From assembly GCF_003020115.1 (NCBI RefSeq), contig NZ_PYFX01000003.1, positions 806,001-870,000 of the forward strand: a DNA stretch of 64,000 nucleotides, given 5' to 3'. Shown here piece by piece: positions 1 to 7,884 of this stretch (positions are counted from its first letter, which is position 1; each line of letters starts with the position of its first letter). The notes under the pieces are model-generated. The model made no database searches. It saw only the letters and a program-made list of their open reading frames with translations, and was not told the origin of the DNA. Source of the DNA: Bradyrhizobium sp. MOS002. GTDB lineage: Bacteria > Pseudomonadota > Alphaproteobacteria > Rhizobiales > Xanthobacteraceae. The position numbers and the translations under genes were made by a program.

Positions 1-155
1 GCGGCGGGACCGGCGCCAATTTCCTCGTCGATTGGGCCGCAACAAGCGAGATCGCCGAGCCTGCCGTCGAGGCCCTGATGGTTGGCGGCGTCGCCAATGC
101 GCATTACGCTTTCATCAGCCAGGGCCGTCCGACCCGGACGATCGGCAAGAAGTAA
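1..155 (+). CDS. C-terminal end of an unrecognised protein (partial)
   Basis: An open frame enters from the left edge (first full codon at base 3) and stops with TAA at 153-155, giving about 50 residues ending in RPTRTIGKK. The segment has a Gly/Ala-rich start (GGTGANFLVDW) and no motif I can assign. It lies 69 bases before the aminotransferase on the same strand, so the two could be co-transcribed. The protein cannot be named from this fragment. Confidence 0.5.
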   Translation, partial: GGTGANFLVDWAATSEIAEPAVEALMVGGVANAHYAFISQGRPTRTIGKK

Positions 156-224
156 GCAAGTCGTACGATTGACCGGCGCAAAGCCGGCAGACTGATAAGA
201 AAGAATAGAACGAGGAACGCGCCC

Positions 225-1460
225 ATGACGTCCAGCTTCGATTTTGCGCCCCTGTTTCCCGCAGGGCTGCCGGCCCCCTCTGCGCGCTGGACGGGCCTTG
301 CCAAATATAGCTTTGTCGGCGGCAACAACGACTCCGAGCAGCTGCCGCTCGATCATCTGATCGAGGCGGCCAACCTGGCTCTGCAGCGCGAAGGCCGCTC
401 GCTCGCCACTTACGGGTTGGCACATGGTCCCCAGGGCTATCTGCCCTTGCGCGAATTCCTGGTGACAAAACTCAAGCGCGATGCCGGCATCAAGTGCACG
501 GTTGATGATCTCCTGATAGTATCCGGCTCGCTGCAGGCGCTCGACCTCGTCAACGCCACGCTGCTGACGCGCGGCGATACCGTGATCTTCGAGCAGGATA
601 GCTATCAGGGCTCGCTGACCCGCCTGGCACGGCTCGGAGTCAACGTGGTCGGCGTCCCCCTCGACGAGGACGGCATGCGCACGGATGTGCTGGCCACGAC
701 GCTGGCCGACCTCAAGAGCCGCGGCATCCGGCCGAAATACATCTACACCATTCCGACGGTGCAGAACCCGACCGGCAGCATCATGCCGGAGGGCCGCCGC
801 ATCGAGCTGTTGCGGCTGTCCGCAGAATACGGCGTGCCAATCTTCGAGGACGATTGCTATGCCGATCTGGTCTGGTCAGGACAGCGGCCGCCGGCGATCC
901 ATGCGATGAGCCCGAACGGCGGCGTGATCCATATCGGCTCGTTCTCGAAGTCGATCGCGCCCGCGCTGCGCGTCGGCTTCATCGTCGCGCCGTGGGATGT
1001 GATGTCGCGGATGCTGGCGCTGAAGACGGACGCCGGCTCCGGCGCATTGGAGCAGATGGTGCTTGCCGCCTATTGCAAGCCGCATTTTTCGACCCACGTG
1101 CCGGCCCTGACGAAGGCGCTGCGCACCAAGCTCGACACGCTGATGGAGGCCCTCAACGAGCAGTTCGGGACGGCCGCCGAGTTCGAGGAGCCCAAGGGCG
1201 GCATCTTCCTGTGGGTGAAGCTGCCCGATCAGGTCGATACGCAGAAGCTGTATCAGGCCGCGCTTGCCGCCGGCGTATCAATCAATCCGGGGCTGGAATG
1301 GTCGACCGACAAGTACCATTCCAGATCGCGACTGCGGCTTTGCTTTGCGAGCCCTTCGCATCAGCAGATCCGCGAGGGCATCGCCGTGCTGGCCGAAGTG
1401 TGCCGCAAGGAGTTCGGCGTGCCGGCCCGCAGCGCCAATGTGGAGAAGGCATGGGTGTGA
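225..1460 (+). CDS. PLP-dependent aminotransferase, class I/II (2-aminoadipate/MocR-like fold)
   Basis: A 411-residue fold-type I aminotransferase, cytosolic, expected to transfer an amino group between an amino acid and a 2-oxo acid. Visible landmarks are the YGLAHGPQGYLPLRE segment typical of the LysN/MocR-type domain, the IPTVQNPTGSIM segment with the Asn-Pro pair near the cofactor, the FEDDCYADL segment, and the Schiff-base lysine in SFSKSIAPALRVGF. The C-terminal RLRLCFA holds the substrate carboxylate arginine. There is no N-terminal HTH, so this is the stand-alone enzyme rather than a MocR regulator. GAGGAACG precedes the ATG. The substrate cannot be read from sequence; the convergent neighbour is an aromatic ring-cleavage enzyme, which permits but does not prove a catabolic role. 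Confidence 0.85.
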   Translation: MTSSFDFAPLFPAGLPAPSARWTGLAKYSFVGGNNDSEQLPLDHLIEAANLALQREGRSLATYGLAHGPQGYLPLREFLVTKLKRDAGIKCTVDDLLIVSGSLQALDLVNATLLTRGDTVIFEQDSYQGSLTRLARLGVNVVGVPLDEDGMRTDVLATTLADLKSRGIRPKYIYTIPTVQNPTGSIMPEGRRIELLRLSAEYGVPIFEDDCYADLVWSGQRPPAIHAMSPNGGVIHIGSFSKSIAPALRVGFIVAPWDVMSRMLALKTDAGSGALEQMVLAAYCKPHFSTHVPALTKALRTKLDTLMEALNEQFGTAAEFEEPKGGIFLWVKLPDQVDTQKLYQAALAAGVSINPGLEWSTDKYHSRSRLRLCFASPSHQQIREGIAVLAEVCRKEFGVPARSANVEKAWV

Positions 1461-1469
1461 GGGGATGCC

Positions 1470-2324
1470 TTACGCCGCGACGTGAAACTCCACGTTGACC
1501 TGGCCGCTGCCGGACGACGGAAAATACTCGCAGATCTGCTCGGCCGCGCCGCTGTACTCGTACCAGCCAAGCGCGGCGAACAGCATGATGGTGTCGGCCA
1601 TACCGCCCTCGCCGTTGCACTTGGTTGCGTAATCCGGAAGCATGTCGAGGAATTCGCGGTAGCGACGGCTCTGCCAGAGTTCGAGCACGCGCAAATCGAC
1701 CTGCCGGTTGAACTCGCTGGCGACCGACGTCCATGCCTCCGGGCCCAATTTCTTGTTGGGCCAGAGCCGGTGCGAGAGCGAGCCGCTGGCGAGGATTGCG
1801 ACCCGTTCGCCGGATTTTTCGATGGCACGACGCGTCGCCTCGCCGAGGCTCCGGCTTTCCTCGAACGACGTGAACAGCGGCGAGGCGATCGAAACCACCC
1901 TCGCGAAGCCATCCGAATTCATGTAGTGCATCGGCACGATCGTGCCGTATTCGAGCCCGAGGCTCGGGACCTGATGCGCATCGACATCGAGACCTGCAGC
2001 GCCGGCTTCTCCGGCGATCGCTTCGGCGAGCCTCGTGTCGCCCGGCAGATCGTAGCTCAAATCCTGGATCATGTGCGGCGCCTCGTGGCTGGTGAACGAG
2101 GCGCGATGCCGCGCGTTGGCGTTGATATGGTAGCCGAAATTGGAGAGCCAGTGGGTGTCGAACACCACGAAGGTGGTGACGCCGCGCGCTTTCGCCCGCC
2201 GACCGAGCTCGCGCAAGGAATCCACGGCCGCCTCGCGCGCCGAGCGCAAGTGACTGCCCGGCTTCTCCGACAGCATCAGCGATGGGACATGCGTGACCTT
2301 GGCTGCCAGTACGAGTTGCCCCAT
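1470..2324 (-). CDS. hpaD: 3,4-dihydroxyphenylacetate 2,3-dioxygenase (HpaD/HpcB type extradiol dioxygenase)
   Basis: A 284-residue class III (LigB-type) extradiol dioxygenase that would open homoprotocatechuate or a related catechol with non-haem Fe(II). It starts MGQLVLAAKVTHVPS, close to the remembered start of Escherichia coli HpcB (MGKLALAAKITHVPS), and matches that protein in length and through FDTHW, SLGLEYGT, LASGSLSHRL, GEGGMADT and FPSSGSGQVN. Metal and acid-base histidines are expected in THVPS, DTHW and SLSHR. The ATG at 2324 is chosen over an upstream TTG because GAGGTGAGC precedes it and the N-terminus then aligns with the family. It begins 17 bases after the stop of the XRE regulator, so the two probably form an operon. 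No other hpa genes are visible. Confidence 0.82.
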   Translation of the reverse strand: MGQLVLAAKVTHVPSLMLSEKPGSHLRSAREAAVDSLRELGRRAKARGVTTFVVFDTHWLSNFGYHINANARHRASFTSHEAPHMIQDLSYDLPGDTRLAEAIAGEAGAAGLDVDAHQVPSLGLEYGTIVPMHYMNSDGFARVVSIASPLFTSFEESRSLGEATRRAIEKSGERVAILASGSLSHRLWPNKKLGPEAWTSVASEFNRQVDLRVLELWQSRRYREFLDMLPDYATKCNGEGGMADTIMLFAALGWYEYSGAAEQICEYFPSSGSGQVNVEFHVAA

Positions 2325-2341
2325 CGTGCTCACCTCATGCG

Positions 2342-2647
2342 TCAAGCCGCCTGGGGCTGGCTGCCGTGGATCGCGGAGGCCAGCCGCAGCAGCAGCACGA
2401 TCGAGACGTTGCCCTTGCCGGCCTCGATCTGGGCGATGTAGCGCTCGGAAATCCCGGAGCGGCGGGCAAGCTCCCGCCGCGACAGGTCGCAGCGCATGCG
2501 CGAGGACCTCAAGCGGTCGCCCAGCTCGGCTAGAAACGCGGTCTCGGAATAAGGCGGCACGGCACAGCTCCCCGGCAGCACCTCGCCTGCGAAATCCCTG
2601 ACTTGATTCAGCATCGGTCTATCCAATTTCGCCTTCGGGAACGCCAT
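2342..2647 (-). CDS. Short XRE-family HTH regulator (BoxR/BzdR-like N-terminal domain)
   Basis: About 101 residues. Residues 35-95 form an XRE helix-turn-helix (LGDRLRSSRMRCDLSRRELARRSGISERYIAQIEAGKG in outline, then NVSIVLLLRLASAI). The wording SRRELA..SGISERYIAQIEAG.GN.SI.LL is like the DNA-binding half of BoxR/BzdR, aromatic-degradation repressors that normally carry a shikimate-kinase-like ligand domain. Here the protein ends right after the HTH, so that domain is missing. It precedes hpaD on the same strand and is a plausible local regulator. The start is uncertain: ATG 2647 or ATG 2614 are both possible and neither has a strong ribosome site. Confidence 0.7.
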   Translation of the reverse strand: MAFPKAKLDRPMLNQVRDFAGEVLPGSCAVPPYSETAFLAELGDRLRSSRMRCDLSRRELARRSGISERYIAQIEAGKGNVSIVLLLRLASAIHGSQPQAA

Positions 2648-2772
2648 CCTACCCCGGAAGCGGCCGGCCTCATTGACGCGGATCAAATTCGCGCGCGAAT
2701 GGAAGCCGCCGTGGACGATGCCGCGCGGGATGCTACACTTCGGAATTATTCGTAGGTGGGGCTTTTCAGGAC

Positions 2773-3225
2773 ATGAGTCGTTGTTTGAGCCGTTGGATCG
2801 CGGCAGCAGTGCTTTGGGTTGCGTTCACGCCTGCGGCCGGTGCCGAGTCGCTTGCGGCGACCGTCGAGCAATGGGGCCTGCTCGGCTCATGGGCGGTGGA
2901 CTGCGCGGCCCGGCCCGACCGCGACAAGGGCGCGCTCCTGACTTACGAGATCCGGAAGGACGGAAGGGTGATGTACCAGCGCAATTTCGGCGAGGCCAAG
3001 GACGAGAGCGAAGTGGTATCGGCGACGGTCAACACCGACGGCCTGCTCAATGTGATGGTGTACTTCCCCTCGCTGAAGCAGACCCGCGAGTTCGGTCTGC
3101 TACTCTCGAAGCAAGGTAGCTTGCGCGCGATCTACAATCGCAGCGAGCGCGGCGAGTACACGATCAGGGATGGCAAATACGTCGCAACCGGCGCGCCAAC
3201 ACCTTCACAGCAGCGCTGCTATTAA
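2773..3225 (+). CDS. Hypothetical exported protein
   Basis: A 150-residue protein with a clear Sec signal peptide (Arg near the start, hydrophobic AAAVLWVAF, cleavage after PAAGA). The mature part has WGLLGSWAVDC near its start and a final Cys in QQRCY, so one disulfide is possible. Alternating polar and hydrophobic stretches suggest a small beta-rich periplasmic fold. No family recognised. It stands alone, divergent from the XRE regulator, with a FixK- and EcfG-free upstream region as far as I can see. Confidence 0.75.
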   Translation: MSRCLSRWIAAAVLWVAFTPAAGAESLAATVEQWGLLGSWAVDCAARPDRDKGALLTYEIRKDGRVMYQRNFGEAKDESEVVSATVNTDGLLNVMVYFPSLKQTREFGLLLSKQGSLRAIYNRSERGEYTIRDGKYVATGAPTPSQQRCY

Positions 3226-3266
3226 CTCACCTGAACAGCCGTTCAGAAATCTCCTGCGATTCCTCC

Positions 3267-3291
3267 GGAACGTTCACGCGAATGCGCCGTT
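3267..3291 (+). promoter_or_regulatory. EcfG-type general stress promoter (GGAAC-N16-CGTT)
   Basis: GGAAC at 3267-3271 and CGTT at 3288-3291 are separated by 16 bases, an exact match to the alphaproteobacterial EcfG/SigT consensus. It sits 31 bases before the His-rich gene at 3322, which fits a transcription start just upstream. Confidence 0.7.
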
Positions 3292-3321
3292 TAGATTTGC
3301 ATTCTATTGGAGGAGGACATC

Positions 3322-3546
3322 ATGAAGAAGCTTGGTTATGTGCTTGCTGCTGTCGGCGCGCTCGCGGTTGCATTGCCGACGCTCGCCAGCGCGGAGACGG
3401 TGGTGATCAAGCGCGGTCATCATCACGGCGCGTATGGCGCCCGCGCCGAATACGGCATGCATCGCGATCACGGCTGGCATCGCGGCTGGCAGCATCGCGA
3501 CCGCGTCGTCGTGGTCAAGCGTGGTCACCGCCATCATTGGGACTAA
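3322..3546 (+). CDS. Small histidine-rich secreted protein
   Basis: 74 residues. A signal peptide (MKKLGYVLAAVGALAVALPTLASA) is followed by a mature part of about 50 residues with eleven or more histidines in HHH, HRDHGWHRGWQHRD and HRHHW clusters, and several Arg and Trp. GGAGGAGG precedes the ATG. Histidine clustering suggests periplasmic metal (Ni, Zn, Cu) or haem binding, which is inference. The perfect EcfG-type promoter immediately upstream makes it a likely general stress response gene. A terminator follows. Confidence 0.8.
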   Translation: MKKLGYVLAAVGALAVALPTLASAETVVIKRGHHHGAYGARAEYGMHRDHGWHRGWQHRDRVVVVKRGHRHHWD

Positions 3547-3565
3547 TGCGCAACGCAATATGGAA

Positions 3566-3588
3566 ATGGCCCCTCACGGGGCCATTTT
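3566..3588 (+). terminator. Rho-independent terminator
   Basis: ATGGCCCC and GGGGCCAT pair around a TCAC loop and are followed by TTTTC, 20 bases after the stop of the His-rich gene. It could also serve the convergent aldo/keto reductase. Confidence 0.8.
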
Positions 3589-3616
3589 CTTTGCGTGTTC
3601 GAAACGTTCGGCTTGG

Positions 3617-4435
3617 TCAGTCCCACGCCGGTGCGAAGCCGGGATTGACGCAGCGCCTGTCCTTCGGCAGCGCGGCGATCTTGTTGCGGTCGGCATCGTC
3701 GAGCGTGATCTTCAGCGCGTCGAGATTGGCCTGCTGGCTCTCAGCGCGCGAGGCTTTCGGGATCGCGGCGACACCGTCCTGGTCGAGCAGCCATTTCAGT
3801 GCGACCTGCGCGGCGGTCGCATTGTGCTTGGCGCCGATCTCGGCCAGCACCTCATCTGATGCCACGCGTCCCTGCGCCAGCGGGCAATAAGCGACCAGCG
3901 GGATCGATTTGGCGTTGAGATAGGCCAGCACCTTCGATTGATCGAGCATGGCGTGATACTCGATCTGATTGCAGGCGATCGGCGCCTTGATGTCCTCGAC
4001 CGCGATCTTGAGCAGCGCCGTGGTGAAGTTGGCGACACCGATCGCCCGCGTGCGCCCCTCCTCCTTCAGCTTCATCAGGGTCTCGAACACCGCACCCCAG
4101 TTCGCCGCCTTGGACGGCCAGTGCACGAGATAGAGGTCGACATGGTCAAGCCGCAGCTTCGTCAGGCTGGCGTCGAAGGCGCGGCGGATGGCGTCGGGGC
4201 TGAGGTTCTCGTGCCAGACCTTTGTCGTGACGTGCAGTTCGCCGCGCGGCAGCCGAGCCGCGGCGAGCGCCGCGCCGATCGGTTCTTCGTTGCCGTACAT
4301 CTCGGCGGTATCGATATGGCGATAGCCGATCGACAGCGCGCTCTCGACCGCCGCGCGACAGGCATCGCCCTGCATGCGGAAGGTCCCGAGGCCGAGCTTG
4401 GGCATGCTGATGCCCTGTGTCTTGAGAGTATCCAT
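3617..4435 (-). CDS. Aldo/keto reductase (2,5-diketo-D-gluconate reductase-like)
   Basis: A 272-residue NADPH-dependent cytosolic reductase of the AKR superfamily. The catalytic tetrad is visible: Asp42 and Tyr47 in IDTAEMYGNE, Lys72 in VTTKVW and His105 in LVHWPS. The C-terminal half has IGVANF, NQIEYH, AYCPLAQG and IPKASR, the cofactor-binding elements. Length and motifs fit DkgB-like enzymes that reduce small aldehydes such as methylglyoxal. The ATG at 4435 follows AGGAGC and gives the usual family N-terminus; an upstream in-frame extension lacks similarity. It is a single gene with its own terminator region. Confidence 0.88.
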   Translation of the reverse strand: MDTLKTQGISMPKLGLGTFRMQGDACRAAVESALSIGYRHIDTAEMYGNEEPIGAALAAARLPRGELHVTTKVWHENLSPDAIRRAFDASLTKLRLDHVDLYLVHWPSKAANWGAVFETLMKLKEEGRTRAIGVANFTTALLKIAVEDIKAPIACNQIEYHAMLDQSKVLAYLNAKSIPLVAYCPLAQGRVASDEVLAEIGAKHNATAAQVALKWLLDQDGVAAIPKASRAESQQANLDALKITLDDADRNKIAALPKDRRCVNPGFAPAWD

Positions 4436-4581
4436 GAAAAAGCTCCTGACATCGTTCAGTCCGCCGGAGGCCCGCAGCGAAGCTGCGTGAGCAAACTCTT
4501 CGGGAATGGAAAAAGAGGTGGCGGAAACGGACAGCATAGCGCGACAGGCGCAAGGCGGCCAATCAAGATCGGGTTAGCGAC

Positions 4582-6144
4582 CTACGAATGCTGCGCCACC
4601 ACGGCTGGACGCGCCTGCGGCTGCGGCACGATATCGACCGACCAGAGGTCCCGATTGTCGACGTCCTTCAGCGTCACGGTCATCACGCCGGTCCGGCCAT
4701 CGATGTCGACCTTGCCGAAGAACTGCAGTCCGAAACAGGGCGCGAGGTTTTCGCCCTGCGCTTCGCTGCATCCGTTCTGGTACATCGCGACCGGACCAAA
4801 GGTGTCGTCGAGCTCGCCCGGCCCCCACGTGCCGGCGTGCAAGGGCCCCGAGACGAATTCCCAGAACGGTTCGAAATCGCTAAATTGCGCCCGGTTCGGA
4901 TCGTAATAATGCGCGGCGGTGTAGTGCATGTCGGCGGTGAGCCAGACGATGTTGCGGAGTCCGGCGCGCTTGATGGACGCGAGAAGATCGGCGATCTCGT
5001 GCTCACGCCGGTCGGGCGGCCCATCACCCAGTGCAACCGCATCGAGACTGACCAGACCGATCGGCAAATCGGCCGCGATCACCTTCCAGGTCGCGCGCGA
5101 GGCGGCGAGCTCACGCTTCAGCCAGGCGAGCTGTTCGGCACCCAGGATCCAGCCGCGGTGATCGCCGCCCTTGTTCCAGCTATCGTCGCGATAGCTGCGC
5201 ATGTCGATCATGAAGACATCGAGCAACGGACCATAGGCGATCTTGCGATAGACCCGCCCCTTTCGCGCACCGATGTCGCGGATCGGCATGAAGTCGAAGA
5301 AGGCGCGTCGGGCGCGCGCGACCAGGCGCGGGGTGCCGTCATCCTCATGACCAGACCCGTCATAGCTGCCGGTCGGCGACCAGTCGTTGGTGACCTCGTG
5401 GTCGTCCCACTGCGCGAACATCGGCACCTCGGCGTGGAAGGCGCGGAAATGCTCGTCGAGATGGTTGTATTTGTAATTGCCGCGGAACTGCGCCAGCGTG
5501 TGCGCGACTTCGGATTTCTCCTCGGTCACGACATTGCGCCAAGTCTCGCCGTTCGCCAGCTTCTGCTCGGAGGGAATCGTGCAGTCGGCGTAAATGTGAT
5601 CGCCGGAGTGGATGAAGAAGTCCGGGCGATTGTCCAGCATGGTGCGATAGCTGTGATAGCCGCCGCGCGACGTGTCGATGCCCCAGCCCTGCCCCGCGGT
5701 ATCGCCGGACCACAGGAACGAGATCGACCGGCCGGCAACCGGCGCAGTGCGGAAATGGCCGATGCGGCTTTCGCCGGCGATGCCGGTCGCGATGTCGTCG
5801 AAGCGCACACGATAGAAGACGTCCTGCCCGGGCGGCAGGTCGTCCAGCAGGAGCTTTGAGGTGAAGTCGGCATCGGGCGACGCATCGTTCGAAACCGACG
5901 CGATGACGGTCTTGAAGCTTTCCACGGTCGAATAGTCCACCTGCATCCGCGCTGGCCGGTCGGCGCGCGCCCAGATTACGGCGGAGCCATCCGAGACGTC
6001 GCCGGACGTGCCGCCTGCGATCTGCGGACGATCAGCCGCGCGGCTGAGATGTGGCTTTGCGAGCGCGGCGACGGCGAGGCTGGAGGTGGAACGGACCAGG
6101 AATTGCCGCCGGGTCCAGGCGCGCGAGGCGCGGGGCGCTACCAT
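4582..6144 (-). CDS. phoD: PhoD-family alkaline phosphatase/phosphodiesterase, Tat-exported
   Basis: A 520-residue enzyme with a twin-arginine signal (TRRQFLVRSTSSLAVAALA), so it is folded with cofactor in the cytoplasm and exported. An N-terminal Ig-like PhoD domain (about 40-135) precedes the metallophosphatase domain. Metal-binding motifs are WSGDTAGQG, HSGDHIYAD, WDDHEVTND and TADMHYTAAHYY. PhoD enzymes release phosphate from phosphomono- and diesters with Ca and Fe. No Pho box was identified upstream. It stands alone between the reductase and a small exported protein. Confidence 0.88.
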   Translation of the reverse strand: MVAPRASRAWTRRQFLVRSTSSLAVAALAKPHLSRAADRPQIAGGTSGDVSDGSAVIWARADRPARMQVDYSTVESFKTVIASVSNDASPDADFTSKLLLDDLPPGQDVFYRVRFDDIATGIAGESRIGHFRTAPVAGRSISFLWSGDTAGQGWGIDTSRGGYHSYRTMLDNRPDFFIHSGDHIYADCTIPSEQKLANGETWRNVVTEEKSEVAHTLAQFRGNYKYNHLDEHFRAFHAEVPMFAQWDDHEVTNDWSPTGSYDGSGHEDDGTPRLVARARRAFFDFMPIRDIGARKGRVYRKIAYGPLLDVFMIDMRSYRDDSWNKGGDHRGWILGAEQLAWLKRELAASRATWKVIAADLPIGLVSLDAVALGDGPPDRREHEIADLLASIKRAGLRNIVWLTADMHYTAAHYYDPNRAQFSDFEPFWEFVSGPLHAGTWGPGELDDTFGPVAMYQNGCSEAQGENLAPCFGLQFFGKVDIDGRTGVMTVTLKDVDNRDLWSVDIVPQPQARPAVVAQHS

Positions 6145-6262
6145 TCAGGAAACCTTCGTCGAATCGCGACGGAAGGTGCCTGCGTCGTTTGACCCCCGGC
6201 TTACGGTTTCTTGACCGCGGGCCTACGGTTTTACGACGTGCGGATGACGGCTCCGAACTGAC

Positions 6263-6682
6263 CTAATGCTTCCAGTTGCAGATGCCGCCACTACGGCACG
6301 GCCAGGTCTGGATGCGGGTGTCCATCGCCTGCGCGTCGAGCGGATTGCCGTGGCGATGGGCGAGCTTGGTACGCGCCGCGCCGCGTGGCTGCGCGGGCTT
6401 GGCGTGCGCGACCTTCGGCTCCGACACGCGCACGCGTTCGGCAGCGACCTTCTTCGGCACATCGACCGGCTCGGCGCGCGCCTGCGCCTCGTTGCCGCCG
6501 CGCGCCTCCAGCGCGACCGGCGCGAATTGGGTTTCGGGCCCGAGCCGCTTCGGCGACAATACCGCCTTGGAAAGATCGAGGCCGAGATATTCACTGGGCT
6601 TGTAGTCGTCAGCGCACGCGACGCCGCCCCATGCGAGCATGAGGGCAACGGCAATGGCAAAAGGAGCGCTCTTCAGAATCAC
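6263..6682 (-). CDS. Hypothetical exported protein with basic C-terminal region
   Basis: 139 residues with a Sec signal peptide ending about ACADD. The mature part has YKPSEYLGLDLSKAVLSPKRLGP, then an Ala/Glu/Lys/Pro-rich linker, and ends RIQTWPCRSGGICNWKH with two cysteines 7 residues apart. This layout, a short conserved start and a Cys pair at the end, is seen in small Bradyrhizobium periplasmic proteins of unknown role. No operon partner. Confidence 0.65.
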   Translation of the reverse strand: MILKSAPFAIAVALMLAWGGVACADDYKPSEYLGLDLSKAVLSPKRLGPETQFAPVALEARGGNEAQARAEPVDVPKKVAAERVRVSEPKVAHAKPAQPRGAARTKLAHRHGNPLDAQAMDTRIQTWPCRSGGICNWKH

Positions 6683-6789
6683 GGACGCCTCCTGAAATTG
6701 ATTGTTAAGAGGTAATTTATCTCTATTTAGGAAGCGCCGCGCGCAATTCCAGCGGCCAGCTGCCGCCGTGGTTAAGAAGTTTGGCGGTG

Positions 6790-7791
6790 TCAGGCGACCT
6801 TTTTCGCCGTTCCCTTCCCCTCGAGGAACCCCATCAGACGGGTACGGATGATGGTTTCTGCCTCAGCCATGATCCTATCGACGAGTTCCTTGCAGGTGGG
6901 GATGTCGTGGATGAGGCCTGCGACCATGCCGCAGCTCCAGGCACCCGCGTCCATCTGCCCGTCCAGCATGATCCTGGGGTAGACGCCCGCGACCTGGTCG
7001 TGGATGTCGTCGATCTTCAGCTTGTCGCCCTTCTCGCGTTCGATCTCGAGCAGGCGGTCGACATTGGCGTTCTTCAGCACGCGCTCGGTGTTACGCAGGC
7101 TCCGCATGATCAGGCGGGTGTCGAGCTCTGTCGCCGCGACCAGCGCGTTCTTGACGTTCTGATGCACCGGGGCTTCCTTGGTGGCGATGAAGCGCGTGCC
7201 CATGTTCATGCCGGCCGCCCCCAGCGACAGCGCCGCGACGAGGCTGCGGCCGTCGGCCATCCCGCCGGACGCGACGAACGGGATCTTCAATTCCTCCGCC
7301 GCGCGCGGCAGCAGGATCATGTTGGGAATGTCGTCCTCGCCGGGATGGCCGCCGCACTCGAAACCGTCGACGCTGACGGCGTCGCATCCGATGCGCTCGG
7401 CTTTCAGGGAGTGGCGCACCGAGGTGCATTTGTGGATGACCTTGATGCCGGCGGCCTTCAGCGCGGGCATGTAGGCTTCCGGGCTGCGGCCCGCAGTCTC
7501 CACGGACTTGATGCCGCCTTCGACGATGGCCGCGATGTATTCCGGATAAGGCGGCGCGGCGAAGGTCGGCAGGAAGGTGAGGTTCACGCCGAACGGCTTG
7601 TCGGTCATGTCGCGGCAGCGCGCGATCTCTTTTGCCAGCAGCTCCGGCGTCTTCTGCGTGAGACCGGTGATGATGCCGAGCCCGCCGGCATTGGAGACGG
7701 CAGCCGCCAGCTCGGCAAAGCCGACGAAATGCATGCCGCCCTGGATGATGGGGTGCTCGATGCCGAACAGTTCGGTGATCGCGGTCTTCAC
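6790..7791 (-). CDS. Nitronate monooxygenase / 2-nitropropane dioxygenase-type FMN enzyme
   Basis: A 333-residue TIM-barrel flavoprotein. It has the FMN-binding IIQGGMHFVGFAELAAAVSNAG start, the SVDGFECGGHPGEDD segment with the histidine conserved in nitronate monooxygenases, and the phosphate-binding VASGGMADGRSL and GTRFIATKEAP segments. Members oxidise nitroalkanes or propionate-3-nitronate; the FabK enoyl-ACP reductases share the fold, so some uncertainty of substrate remains. Start is GTG at 7791, preceded by a strong GGGAGGT. It is a single gene followed by the efflux operon on the same strand 93 bases away. Confidence 0.82.
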   Translation of the reverse strand: MKTAITELFGIEHPIIQGGMHFVGFAELAAAVSNAGGLGIITGLTQKTPELLAKEIARCRDMTDKPFGVNLTFLPTFAAPPYPEYIAAIVEGGIKSVETAGRSPEAYMPALKAAGIKVIHKCTSVRHSLKAERIGCDAVSVDGFECGGHPGEDDIPNMILLPRAAEELKIPFVASGGMADGRSLVAALSLGAAGMNMGTRFIATKEAPVHQNVKNALVAATELDTRLIMRSLRNTERVLKNANVDRLLEIEREKGDKLKIDDIHDQVAGVYPRIMLDGQMDAGAWSCGMVAGLIHDIPTCKELVDRIMAEAETIIRTRLMGFLEGKGTAKKVA

Positions 7792-7884
7792 TTAAGTTAC
7801 CTCCCGGACTTCTGCTTGACGTTCGGACCAGTCTAGCCGGACTTTTGCGCCGCGGTCACCCTTTCTCTCCGAACAGCCGTTGGC

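Noticed and set aside
1482..2441. A 319-codon plus-strand frame opposite hpaD
   Set aside because: hpaD on the minus strand matches its family end to end; the plus-strand frame has no recognisable content.
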